The position numbers and the translations under genes are program-made. 64,000 bases of DNA from Triatoma infestans. Taxonomy: Eukaryota; Arthropoda; Insecta; Hemiptera; Reduviidae. The stretch is from contig JAAEAF010002758.1 in assembly GCA_011037195.1 (NCBI GenBank), forward strand, positions 1 to 64,000. The letters are read 5' to 3'. The notes beneath the pieces are model-generated. The model saw nothing but the letters and a program-made list of their open reading frames with translations. It had not been told where the DNA came from and made no database searches. Positions 21,624 through 33,280 of the stretch are shown here, piece by piece; position 1 is the stretch's first letter, and each line of letters begins with the position of its first letter.

Positions 21624-24600
21624 CACCCCCTCCCAGCGGAGAAGCTCGTTCGGGTGGTCGAAATGGTTTTAACTTGGAAGGATGCCATAATCCAAGCAAC
21701 CTCCCAGTCGAATCTTTTAATTTGCAGGATCCGCCAGCTGTTACGGAAGTAACCGTATATGGACCCTCATACTTGGGATTTAGCTTGGCAGCCAGTTTGT
21801 TAGCGGCCGAAGACAACTGAAAAGTCCTTTTAAGTACCAAGTCTCCTGGTCGAAAATTATTTGGGTGACGCCTCATATTATAACGGCGACATTGGGCCAT
21901 GCTAGCTTTAAGAGAATTTTCCTCAGCAATGTGATATATCTCCGGCAATTTGCTTATTTTAGTGGCCCAGGAAGCTATTCCGCCCTCATTATTTTCGAGA
22001 ATATCATCTGGTGCACCCCCATTTACTGGCCTTAACTCCCTACCGAAATTAAGAAAAGCTGGACTGAACTTTGTGGAATTTTGTATAGCAGAGTTTATGG
22101 CAAATTGGATCTCTCCCAGTCGGTCGTCCCAGAGTTGGTGTTTTTCCCCAAGATACGTCACGATAAGTTGCTTGATATTCCGATTCGACCGCTTAGTTGG
22201 GTTTGCCTGAGAGTGGTAGAGAGGGGTCGTTTCCCTTCTAATCCCAAACTCTCCTGCCACCTTATCGATGAGTTTACTAACAAAGTTCTTTGCGTTATCT
22301 GAAATCAGTTTATGTGGTGCTCCAAATCTATAGAGGATTCGAGACTTCAGTTCGGAGATTATAATAGAAGATGTCGCTTTCCTAATGGGACATAGCTCTA
22401 CCCACCTACTAAATGTATCTAGCAAGTATACGTTGCCTCGCGATCTTCTGGGATAGGGTCCCATAATATCTACTGAGACGATCTCCCATGGCTGTTGATT
22501 ATAACGAGGATACATTAGTCCTCGTGGGGGAGTGTTACGGGGTTTCACCTTTTGGCATACTTCACACCGGCTGACGTATTGGCTAATATCCCGGTAGAAT
22601 CCAGGCCAATAATACAACCTGCTAACTCTGGCATATGTCTTATCGACTCCCAGGTGACCCGCCTGCGGGATATCGTGGTTGTCATGCATTATCTGTTGTC
22701 GAAGATGACGAGGAATGACGACCTTCCATTCTTCACTAGGGTTTTCAAGTTCACCCTTCAAAGGATTTTTCCGATGGTACAGTAAATGACCATTTTAAAC
22801 CGACCACCGCGGATGGTCTACCGGAAACTTTTGGACCTGGTAGACTTTCCGATTATACCACTCGTCGGGAGATACCAAAACGTCTGGAGAGGAGTCAGGC
22901 ACGCGAGAAGTACTGGGGGTTGACGAAGAAATAACCCCGGTGGCTAGCGTGGCTATACGCGATAACGCGTCGGCAACGGTATTAAGCTTACCCTTACGAT
23001 ATTCGACTTGAAAGTCGTAAGGTTGCAAGCGAAGGGCCCATCTAGCCAATCGACCTGAAGGGTTTTTCAAATTAAGCAACCATTTTAAACTCGCGTGATC
23101 CGTAATAACCTTAAACTGATATCCTTCCAAATAATGCCGATTCTTTTCGATGCCAAATAAAACAGCGAGGCATTCCTTTTCTGTTACACTATAATTTCGT
23201 TCGGCCGGGCTCAAACTGCGGGAGCTAAAAGCAATCACTCTTTCTACACCGTTTTGTATTTGGGTCAATACAGCTCCAAGGCCTGTGTCACTTGCGTCGG
23301 TTTGTAAGGAAAAGGGCTGGTCGAAATCTGGCCTAGCTAAAATAGGAGCTTCGGTAAGGGCCTTTTTTAATTGCCTGGAAGGAGGCTTCTTGCTCCTCCG
23401 ACCAGTGCCATCGCGTTTTCCGTTTCAGTAATGCAGTCAATGGCGAGACGACTGTAGAGAAGTCTTTTATAAACCTCCTATACCATCCCGCCATTCCTAA
23501 AAACCTACGAAGTTCTTTAACATCGCTGGGTGGTGGAATTGACTTGACTGCTCTAACTTTCTCGGGATCAACGCTCATACCTTCCTTGTTAACCCGGTAG
23601 CCTAAGTATCTGACCTCCTTACAACCGAACTCGCACTTTTCAGGGTTAATACGCAAGCCGGAAGCTTCCAACCTTTGGAAAACTTCCTTCAGCATTTCCA
23701 AATGTAATTCGAAAGTTGGCGTACAAATTAAAATATCGTCCAAAAATATTACCACGTATGGATAGAGGTCGGGACCGAAGATTGAGTCTGCTAATCTTTG
23801 AAAGGTAGCGGGTGAATTGGTTAGCCCAAAGGGCATAACCTTGAACCGAAATAACCCTCTACCCGATACCGTGAAAGCGCGTGAAACAGTAATGTCTTTA
23901 CTGTTTTCATCCGCTAGAGGAACCTGCAAAAACGCTTGTCGAAGATCAAGTTTGGACAGATATCTCGCTAGTCTGAGTCCGTCCAAAAGAGAAGTCATGT
24001 TGGGCATGGGATAGGAATCTTTGGTAGTAACTTGGTTTACCTTACGAAAATCGATACAGAAACGATAACTATTTTCCTTACGTACCATTACCACTGGAGA
24101 GGACCACGGAGATTGGCAAGGCTCTATCAGACCTTCCTCTAACATCCTATCTAACTCCTGCTGCATAGCCTCGAGTACTTTAGGGGAGTAGTGATATGGG
24201 CGTTGCTTGATAGGTTGAGCATCCTTCACATCTATCTTATGAGTTATGCGAGTCGTTAGCCCCGGAGAATCTTGAAGAAGGAATAAGCCTTCCTTTACGA
24301 CTTGATCAAGATCTCTTTTTTCAGATGTCTGAAGTGGACAGACTCCACATATACTGGATATACTGCCCTCGGAAGGCGTCCCCAAGGGTGGAACATTTTT
24401 ACGAAACGAGAAGAGATGATTAGGATCCTTTTCAAACCACTAGATCGCTTCACGAAGATTGGTGCATATGCCAGCTCCAATGCAAAAGTCTAATCCTAAT
24501 AAAAATTTTAGAGGGAGTGATGGCAGAACATATAGGTTTGTGCGAAACGTCCTTTCACCAACTGTAATCGGGACCAAGAATTGTTCCAAAATATTATCGG

Positions 24601-25030
24601 TACTACCGTTGGCGACACAGACCTTAAACTCGGGAACTGACTCGGCAGCATATCCCAGTTGTAGGAGAATTTTTACCCCTTCTGGCCCAGCATAAGAAAT
24701 ACTGGAACCAGGGTCAAACAGAGCTAGGAGGGCTAAGTCACTCTCGCAGTTATCTTTTCCTATATGGAAGTCCATATATAGCTGTTTTGGTAAAGGAGCT
24801 ACCTGTTGCGATAATGATGTGCGACGGGAAGTTAAAGGAATTTCTTCCTTACCAGACGATACGGTACTGGGAAAGACGACAAGAGATGAAGAGGGATGGG
24901 AGAAGGTACGCTGGAAAAGACCATTATTTGGTGAGGGTCTAATAAGGTGAGGGTCAGCAGAGACTACGGGAATAGGACCGACCCTTACTTCCGATTCACT
25001 GCCCCATTTTCCGGAGTACAATTTAGGCAC
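21619..25030 (-). pseudogene. Gypsy pol: protease, RT, RNase H, integrase
   Basis: Protease: LLALFDPGSSISYAG (about 24715), an unusual D-P-G instead of D-T/S-G, and LKFLLGLDFCIGAG. RT (24385-23333): SPVVMVRKENSYRFCIDFRK, LDLRQAFLQVPL, FGLTNSPATFQRL and VIFLDDILICT, all catalytic residues present. A one-base gain in an A run near 23365 shifts frame into RNase H ([43 protein letters not shown]). An in-frame TAA near 22797 separates it from integrase (22761-21619), which has the HHCC finger (HDNHDIPQAGH...CEVCQ), VDIMGPYP and ISDNAKNF, but ANPTKRSNR where the third catalytic acid (usually NPTERVNR) is expected, so Glu is replaced by Lys. A C-terminal GPYTV block follows. Order RT-RNase H-integrase defines Ty3/Gypsy. 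Confidence 0.9.
21624..21636 (-). other. Polypurine tract
   Basis: The minus strand is GGGAGGGGGTG directly before the 3' LTR. It lies inside the integrase C-terminal codons. Confidence 0.75.
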
Positions 25031-26348
25031 GAATGTATGGAAACTCCTGGGCTACCGCATCGATAGCAAAATAACTTCCGAGGTAGATGACATCTGGAAT
25101 ATACATGAGATCCACCACAGTTCCAACACTTTAATTTCTGTTTGGGTTGACCAGGTGTTATAATCTGCGGCTCTTCAGGGACACTTCTCGCGGTTAGGTT
25201 TATACCGTTTCCTTTACTAGAAGGGGCTTTATGCGTTGGGTTGGATGTGCCTTCTGCAGGAAATGCGTGAGGTCCCCCTTGGTCGGTGAGGGGATTTAGT
25301 TTGGCTGCAACAGTGGTCTCGGACGCGCAACAACGAGTGGGAACAATACTAAATATCCCAGCAGCCTCCTTCCTAGTAGTCGAATGACGATTATTCTTAG
25401 ATGACCTAACGGGCTGGGATTTCTCCTGAGTGTTATCTTGTGCCATCATCTCGCCAACTCTTGCACGTTCGGTGACGAAATCGACCAAATTACGATAGGT
25501 AGGGATTTCTTTAGACTTCCTCCCATCTTCAAACGCTCTTCTGGTTCCCGCATCTAGATTCGAAAGAGCTAGATGTAGTTTAATAAAATCACCCATGTCT
25601 TGTATACCTAAGGCCGATAATGCATTGAAATTATTTTCATGTGCGGAAAAAATTTCTGTAAATTATTGGATGATGAATTAGTTAAGGGGGTAAAACTCGT
25701 AATTTCCTTGATATAAAAGTTAGCGAGTCGTCTTTTATTTTGATAGCGAGATACCATTGCTGCGTAAGCGAGAGGATAATTAGCTTCTTCCAGGGAGAAC
25801 CCAGAGATAAGTGAAAGGGCTTCGTCACGTAAACAACTGCGTAAATAATGAAATTTTCTTATCGTCGGTAAAGAGGGTTCTCTATGTACCATAGAATCAA
25901 ACAAAGAATATAATCCACTCCACTCCTCTAATTTACCGGAGAATATAGGTAAATCAATTTTTGGAAGCTCCGGAGAGACGGAAGATGAAGTGGTGGGCAC
26001 AACCACCGGTTTTACCTCACCTGGATGGCTTGCTCTTACCGCTCGGAAATAGTTAGCTTTAGTGGTATCCACTAAATCGATAAATGAGTTCTGCACTTGC
26101 ACCGTTTGGATCTTATTTTTAGCTTCCTGAACGGTAGCATTATAGATCCGAATGTTGGACTGCAGAGTTTCGAACCTTGACTCATAGTTGACTAGGCAGT
26201 CATAAATAGGTTTGAAGTCGGCTGCGGTTTCACCACTCAAAGATTTGGACTTTGTGAAAATCGTCTGGACCGCTGCAAAAATATCTTCTCTTTCCGCCAT
26301 AAGAACAACCGGGTCATCCATTGTCGGAAAAGAAATAGTAATTGACAA
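24985..26348 (-). pseudogene. Gypsy gag with DUF1759-like domain and two zinc knuckles
   Basis: Translation starts at ATG 26348 (MSITISFPTMDDPVVL). After a helical N-terminal region comes LPKIDLPIFSGKLEEWSGL, FRKFHYLRSCL-type and YQNKRRLANFYI blocks, which I recognise as a DUF1759-like retroelement gag domain (first frame to 25608). A one-base loss in a T run near 25643-25650 shifts the frame; the second frame (25596-24985) continues with GDFIKLHLALSNLDAGTRRAFE and two knuckles, CWNCGGSHVYSRC and CYRCGSPGVSIHSC. It ends at 24985, overlapping pol (25030) in the -1 frame, as expected for Gag-Pol frameshifting. DUF1759 is better known from BEL/Pao gag, so its pairing with Ty3-type pol is notable. 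Confidence 0.85.
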
Positions 26349-27589
26349 GTTAAAGTATAGTCTAGCAACAGGAGACTAAGAGACAATAGGGAAGTTTCCC
26401 TAAAACCCCGGTAAGCAACCTTTACAGAAAACAACAAATTCAAATTAAAAAACTTAAATATAACTACAATAATCGTAAATATAATCTAAAATCGTAAACA
26501 CACTATAAAGTAAATTAAATTAAGTATAAAACAAAGCCTAATTTATTACTTCTATTGTTAAAATCTGAAATTCAAATCAATATTAATGTATGTATATACA
26601 TCTTCAATAATTTTCTATAAGATTAGGTGAATGTGAGTTTCAGCAATTAATTATTACAGCTTTTAAAATTTGAAATTTTCGAAGTATTAAACCATACGTT
26701 TATCTACTTATAAGAAAAAAAAATGAATGAATGCTATTACAACGAAATACCTTTTTAACTTATCTATAAAAGATGTTTAAGAATCTGATAATATTATCCA
26801 GACAAAAAACTAAAATTTCGAACTGAGTTTCAATTTTACGAGATTCCAATTTTTTTTTCTCAATGTTATAGATTATAAATTTTTCCAAAAATAAAAAGTA
26901 TTTCTTAATTGGATCAGTTATTACGTCACTCTGAATGTCTTTTAGTTACGCCAAGTGAAGAAAAATCATAAATGAAAGTAATTACGAATAATAGTAATGT
27001 TTTTTTCTTTTAAATCCATATATATATATATGTAACGATAAAGATCGCTTTGATACAAATCAAGTGAACGAACTAAAACATCAGAGTTATCTCTAACTTC
27101 GAGTAGACTTCGTACTTACTGACTGCAATAACAAAACTACTACTCTATTCACGGAAATTAATCTTACTACTAATCTTTCTGAAATTATATTCTTTTCTAG
27201 TACTCTCTTTAAGTATTTACACTTTCTATAATATGCTAAACTAAGTTTGCAATAAAAATTTAAAGATAGTCGCTAATAAAAATAGTATATTATTAATATT
27301 AATTTTTTTTTTTGAAGAACAAATAAATGAGAAAAGATTTCAATAAATTTTTAATTTTAAACCCAATGATCACCTCAAAATTATTATTTAATCTACTCAG
27401 TTTCTTTTCAAATTTTCACGATAATTAGTTTTCAATAAAATTACACTTTAAAATTTTCTTATTTACTATTCACAGTTTTAACTAAGGTTTAATCTGAACA
27501 ATAATTTGAGTTTTTTCGGTTGAGAAGAAGACTTATCTTGTTAAAGACGTAACCTCTTTCTTATTCTGGAAAATCCATTTTCTATTCCA

Positions 27590-27607
27590 GTCCCTGTTCG
27601 GGCGCCA
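27590..27607 (-). other. Primer-binding site for tRNA-Lys, 18 nt
   Basis: The minus strand reads TGGCGCCCGAACAGGGAC, the full 18-nt complement used by elements primed with tRNA-Lys (the same 18-mer is known from lentiviruses). It starts ten bases after the LTR end. Confidence 0.9.
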
Positions 27608-27617
27608 TAATTATTTG

Positions 27618-28047
27618 TGTAACCTGGATCTTTCTCTAGCTTCAGGGGTTCTTTAGTTGAAGAAATACACCACTTAATGATTTTTGGTTCATCCATATAT
27701 TTTCAAGACTAAGTGAGATACCTTATGTAACTTTGGCGAAACCATACAAAACTCAGACAAACACCAGCTAAACACCCACGCTGGGCAGTGACGAAATTTT
27801 CCCTGTAAAGGTATTGTCTTGAGGACCAGTTACTGACCTTCAAAAATTCGTCTATAAAAGATACGAAACATTTGGTTTTACCCTTCTAACATACTCAAGA
27901 AAAATTGAAATAGTGGGAACCGTTATACGCTTCGTATATTCGAAAATAGAAATTTTAAAAATCGATTGTAGAGTGCAGCACCAGACGAACGGCCTCTCTG
28001 GTGCCTCCGGCCTAGCGGAGGAAAGAGGTACCATGAGAGCCGTTACA
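27618..28047 (-). repeat. 5' LTR of the Gypsy element, 430 bp
   Basis: On the minus strand it starts TGTAACGGCTC and ends GGTTACA, the same TGTAAC...GTTACA ends as the Gypsy-like LTR at 17457. It contains an extra GC-rich stretch (TGCCTCCGGC on the plus strand, about 28000) that is absent from the other LTR. Confidence 0.95.
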
Positions 28048-29945
28048 ATACAGCTCAAAGCTGAGATCGAGCTCCAGCCATTAGATTTTAATACCGCTAC
28101 TAATGAAATATCTAATTCTCCGCTAACCATGCAAGAACTCGAAAAGGTACTAATGCAAGCTAGGGATACGGCACCCGTTGTGGATGGCACACCATATGCA
28201 ATACTAAGAAATCTAGGTATAGATAACAAAAACTGCCTGCTCAATCTTTACAATTCCATATGGGATATATGGCAATACCCTGAAGTTGGCGAGAATCGCT
28301 TATTATTGCGATTCCTAAAGAAGGGAAAGACCCCAGTAAACCCTCAAGCTATAGGCTCATATCACTGACCTCCTGCTTGAGTAAAGTCCTCGAAGCTATA
28401 GTAAACTAAGGTTAGTTTATGTTCTTGAAACCAGGGGACTCTACAGCCAGTTTCAAGCAGGATTCCGCAGACATCGCTCTACGTTGGACCAGATGAGCCG
28501 CTTAGAAGCTTATGTTCAAAACGCTTTTTTGCTAAGTCAACATGTACTGGCCGTGTTTTTCGATATTGAAAAAGCTTACGATACTAGGATACTACGTGGA
28601 GATATGCGATTCTGCGGAAATGCCATGCTGCCAAGGTTCCTCCAGGGTTTTCTGGAATCAAGGAGGTTCCGAGTACGTTTGGGGTCTGTCTTATCAAACC
28701 CTTATAATTTAGAAAACGGGATACCTCAGAGCTCAGTTTTAAGTGTCACCTTGTTCCTAGTGGCGATTAATTTGTAGAGGAACCCTTGCAAGTTTCTTTA
28801 TATGTTGACCACCTCGCTATCTATCTGTCAGGAGAGAATCTGATTGAGGTCGGGGCTACTCTACAACAGACTGTAAACAAAGTGGCTACAGAGGCGGCAA
28901 GAAATGGACTCAAATTCTCGAGACAAAAAACAGTATTCTTCATTTCTGTTGACTAAGGCACGATCATAGACCACCTACCTTATATTTGGAAGATACTCCG
29001 ATACAATACAAAGAAAGTGTACGTTTTCTGGGTCTAATAATTGATTCTAAATTAAACTGGCAGGAGCATCTTGAATCTACCTATATTAAGGCAAAAAGAA
29101 CCCTAGACATTTTAAAATTCTTGGGAAGCTATAAGTGGGGAATGGAGCGAGAAATTTTGAAGGGCATATTTATTTGTCTTACCTGCTCCAAATTAGACTA
29201 TGGATGTCAAATTTATAGTTCTGCACGCAAGTCTCGTTTAAAGATGTTAGATAAAGTCTATAATGAGGGCATTAGGTTAACTACAGGCGCTTTTCGTACA
29301 AGCCCTCTTGAGAGCCTTTATGTGGAATCGGGGATACTGTCACCTCGACTTGGAAGAGAGCAGTTAACTCTGATTTACTATGCCGGAATATGGGGGAAGC
29401 CAACTCAGCCACTATTCCAAACCATATTTGAAAACCCGAATGACGAACAATTTCACCAACAAAGAACACGGACGCGGCCTCTTGGCGTCAGAGCCAAGAC
29501 TATATTAGAAGAGGAGGGAATGGAAATTGGTCCAATGGAGCCCTGGGGCTTTGGCTCGCTTCCTCCTTGGTCAATGAAACCTGCTTACGTTCGATTGGAC
29601 TTGTCAGTACATAAGAAAGAAAATACCCCTCCCGTCGTCTTCAGACAGAAACTTTTAGAAATTTTCAATTTCTACAGGACTACCGACCACTTTTTGTAGA
29701 TGGATCGAAAATTGACGACGGAGTAGGATGTGCGGTCTATACTGAAGGATACTGATACCTGGACACTCCCTAAATATGCTACAGTGTACACTGCTGAAAT
29801 GTTTGCAATCTGGCAGGCCTTACAAATGACAATTGATAGGAAATACCCTAAGGTGTTGGGTTGAGGACTCCCTAGGCACACTGAAGGCTCTCAAAGACAA
29901 CTTCTCGAATGATCCTATGATTATTCATATCCAAAGCTTTTCAAA
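28048..29945 (+). pseudogene. Non-LTR ORF2, RT and partial RNase H
   Basis: Directly after the target duplication the frame gives the RT N terminus (LTMQELEKVLMQARDTAPVV), then, after a frame change near 28365, ISLTSCLSKVLEAIV. AVFFDIEKAYDT is motif A. Motif C reads YVDHLA near 28803, where YADDL is expected, so a catalytic aspartate is gone. The connection region (28986-29699) has VRFLGLIIDSKLNWQEHL and LDYGCQIYSSARKSRL. RNase H begins with LFVDGSKIDDGVGCAVY near 29690 but decays at once (frame changes, VYTAEMFAIWQAL near 29785) and is cut near 29945. Several nonsense codons confirm a pseudogene. FFDIEKAYDT plus RNase H suggests an I-superfamily element (Nimb/Outcast-like); this is an inference. 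Confidence 0.75.
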
Positions 29946-30116
29946 CTAATTCTGAAAATTCTGATTTAGATCAATTATTTACTTTTAATTGTAATTTGTT
30001 TTATGTAGATTTTTGTGAACTAGCTAAGAAATGCAGCATTATTTACGGCCCAACCTAAATCCTAAATTTATCAGAGACATTTTCCGTGATAGCCTGCTTC
30101 ATTTTGTGGTCATCGG

Positions 30117-30145
30117 CCGGTTTCGGGCGTTCGCCCATCTTTAGG
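30117..30145 (-). ncRNA. Hammerhead-ribozyme-like motif of Penelope-type termini
   Basis: The minus strand reads CCTAAAGAT, then a perfect 4-bp stem GGGC-GAAC-GCCC, then GAAACCGG. This matches the hammerhead core layout CUGANGA, stem II, GAAA, with one core change (CUA for CUG). Such motifs are known from terminal repeats of Penelope-like elements. With the core change and no visible stem III it is probably an inactive relic. Confidence 0.45.
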
Positions 30146-30578
30146 ATGCGTTTGTTAGACAGTGCGATAACACAAACTTGGCAAATTCAGTTTACACACT
30201 GACTGGTCTTTTTAGTTGTATTTAAAAACTAAACTCTTAAACAAGGTCAAGAAGGGTATGGAACAGTGTTTGGGTTGTTAAAGGGGCAAATTTTCCTTAA
30301 AATGGAACAACACGTGGGGGGTCTAAATTTTAAACTCTGTTGTTGGAGGGAGATTCACTTTACAATTAAGTAATCAAAATAAATTTTAAATTAAATTAAA
30401 TAACGATTTAAACTAACATAATTTAAAATTAGGCGATTAAAATAAGAAAATTAAAATAACAATTAATATAATCAAAAGATAAACAAATAAACTATTAATC
30501 TAATTCTATATATTTTCAGTTTATTCTATTACACAGTAGTTTTTTAGTAGTTAGTATGCTTTTCTTTGTTTGTTTTTT

Positions 30579-30641
30579 CTTTCTATCTATCTATCTCTCT
30601 CTCTGTCCATCTATCTATCTTTCTATATATATATATATATC
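30579..30641 (+). repeat. (TCTA)n and (TA)n microsatellite
   Basis: Two runs of TCTA units separated by CTCTCTCTGTCCA, then about nine TA units. Confidence 0.9.
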
Positions 30642-32089
30642 TTTATGTATGTACATTAATTAGGTGTGATTTGTTTTATTTTTGTAACTGCATCTCTTTG
30701 CTTACAAAGTTGTACTTTTAAAAGTAAATAAATCGAAAAGAAAATTGTGAGACTGGTTCACACCATAATTTTTTTCATTACTTGTTCACTCACAGGATTG
30801 TACACAGAAAATAAATGTAAATAAACACACACAAAATAACATTTATTAAACAAAACAGTGTTTTAGAACACAAACTATTACTACACAATAATTTAAATTT
30901 TACTAATAACTTAGATACTATAATACTAGTAGAAATCAATAAGTTCATTTAACAATATTATAATAAACTGATGACAAGAAAGGTCCCTTCATCTTTATAC
31001 ATATATGTAGCAGGTTAGACCGTTCTAGATCTAGAAAGTCCAATTTAGTTCAGAGAGTTCTTTCTTTTTCTGAGCCTTAGCTCAACTTTAACCAGAAACG
31101 TTCTCTTTCTCCTTTACTTACATGTAGAATCTTTTAAAAGATTCAAACTATTTCGAAAACTCTGAAATTATATTAAACATTAAAATATAACAAAATAAAT
31201 CTAGTTCAGATTACAAAAACATATTTTTTTCACACTGTACATTAGGTTTTAAGCCCTGTTTAATCAATCTCAATTAATTATAATCTTAATATTAAATTAA
31301 ATTAATTCGCAAAACTTCAATTTATGTATCGTTATTTCAAACCAACCTTGTGTTTATATTTAGTAACAAAAAAGAGCCCAATTAAAACAGTGGCCTCTCT
31401 CTTGACTAAAACCAAAATATGCAGTATGAAGAGTGAAGGAAACAATCATACGGCCTTCTCATACTGCAGTTGAATCGATTTTTTTTAAACGAGCGTATGC
31501 CGTACAGAGTAGATTTTTGGAAAACACAAAAAACTATTTGGAAAATAAACTATCTACAAACAAATCTCAATGTTTGACATACAATATTCACTGTACCCGA
31601 GACCTGACATACGCCCAGTAAAACCATTCGATAGGCCTATGTACACAGTTTGTGAAAGCATAAAAAAAAAGAAATTAATGAAATTTTAAGTTACGCCCAT
31701 TTAAATAAATTTGATTCAATTAATTTACTTTGTTGCCCTAAGTATAGAGATGGAGCTATACATATATATTGTCATAGTACAGATGGCAGGTTGAAATTGA
31801 ATGTGTTTTCATGGTAATGCAGAAGACGGCGCTGGACAAACTCAAATAACATCTACAATTTAATGCCACAAATTCCGCAGAAATCCCTAAATTCAGATTT
31901 TCAAAAAATGTTAGAAATAAAAATGACGTTTGTATTCCAGTTAAACATTCAGTTAGTTTTCCAAGTTTAAAGAAAAACGGTATAGTTGTTACCAAAAAAT
32001 TTCCAAAAGCTCAAAAACCTATTTTGTAAAATTGCTCTTCCGGTTAATCAATTTCCCATAAATTCTAACAATGTTTCCACTAGGTACTT

Positions 32090-32520
32090 CAGTATTATAT
32101 AAATGTGATACTTTAGAGAAAAGCTTAGCAATTTTCCCCGAACAATGTTTCAAGTAAAAATGATAGGCATTTATATGTATTTATAGTATGCGAAGTATAA
32201 AGAAAATCGTTGGAGTCGTTTTCGAGAAAATCGGGAAATACTGGGGAGACATTACATACACTTCCGGTCGACCGATTTTAACCGAAACCATCGTGTCATT
32301 TGCGGTAATAGTAACAAGGTTTGAACCAGGCTTGAACGTCACGATTTTTCGTTTTTGGCTATTTTATATATATGCACCAAACATAGAACATCTGCTAAAA
32401 ATATTTTTTCCGTCAAAATGGACACAGGAGACCTCAAACATGGACGCTGGTGAAAAATCAATTTCGAAAATTTGGCACACAATCGCAATACTTCTTCCTC
32501 CTTGGAATAAGAGCTAGTAA
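32090..32520 (+). repeat. Dispersed repeat copy C
   Basis: It shares with other copies ATGTTTCAAGTAAAAATGATAGG, AAAGAAAATCGTTGGAGTCG (about 32198), CACTTCCGGTCGACCGATTTT, CGATTTTTCGTTTTTG, and the end block AATTTGGCACACAATCGCAA with CTTCTTCCTCCTTGGAATAAG. Confidence 0.75.
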
Positions 32521-33280
32521 ACAACAACAAGAACAACAAAAATTAGCAAAAAATCGAGTTTTATACACGTATACATAAAATATGATTTCGTATTTGATTT
32601 AAAAAAAACAAACTTATATTTCAAATAACTTACAGTCAACCATAAGCAAGGCGTATATAAAATGTTATAACACTGTGTCTGCATTTAATACAACAAACAG
32701 AGTTCATATAACATATATATTATATGTTCATATATCATATATATCGATGGTATAGTATTTATATATCTATATATTACTAATTTATATATTTAAAAATAAT
32801 TAATATAAAATATATGAAAATAGAAACAGTTGGACGTATAGAGAGAATAGTTATTATAATTCAGCCAACTGATCTAATTTGCAAATAAGGAACTTAAACC
32901 GACCAAAATATTGAACTGCAGGACGCCGCTCATGGAATTATCAACCTCGAATTTTATAGCTCGCTGCATTTGATATTTTATTTATTTATTGATTAAATAT
33001 ATAACTTGTGTGTAAATTTCTTTGCATTTCATGAGTTATTTATTTATTTTATGTCTGATTAATAATAAATTCTGATACGGTTACTACAATTTATTATTAT
33101 CGATAAAATTCGCTAATAAAAATATTTAGATGCATTCCTGCCGCATGTAAAACTGTAGGTGGAAGAGTTTAATGGTAATCCAAGTTTTGGCCAGGCTGAC
33201 AATCAGTCAGTGCAGTGGTTAGCTAGCAGGTTATATAGTTTATATGGCCGACGAAACTATCTTTGATTAGTATTCAATCA

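Larger units (their letters stand above)
21196..28047 (-). mobile_element. Complete Ty3/Gypsy LTR retrotransposon, 6,852 bp
   Basis: Two LTRs bound the element and the flanks carry the 4-bp target duplication ATAC (21192-21195 and 28048-28051). Between them, on the minus strand, are a primer-binding site, gag with two zinc knuckles, and pol in the Ty3 order protease-RT-RNase H-integrase. No envelope-like frame is present. By eye the LTRs differ by about seven substitutions and three indels, so the insertion is moderately old. Coding damage is limited: two single-base frameshifts in homopolymers, one nonsense codon and one active-site change. Confidence 0.95.
20013..29945 (+). mobile_element. 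I/Jockey-type non-LTR element, interrupted by an LTR element
   Basis: Endonuclease and linker lie at 20013-21195; RT, connection and a partial RNase H at 28048-29945. The 6,852 bp between are a complete LTR retrotransposon on the opposite strand with its own target duplication. Removing it joins the pre-RT linker directly to the RT N terminus. The visible non-LTR part is about 3.1 kb and ends without a tail inside RNase H. Confidence 0.8.
29946..33280. other. AT-rich stretch without a recognisable gene
   Basis: No protein similarity is seen; frames at 31433-31621 and 31756-31995 look random. The stretch holds a ribozyme-like motif at 30117-30145, a (TCTA)n/(TA)n microsatellite at 30579-30641, part of dispersed repeat copy C (32090-32520) and very AT-rich DNA from 32560 to 33120. 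Confidence 0.65.

Noticed and set aside
27590..27607. Lentivirus-like sequence, because of the 18-nt primer-binding site
   Set aside because: The site only reflects the shared tRNA-Lys; gag and pol are of insect LTR-retrotransposon type and there is no envelope frame.
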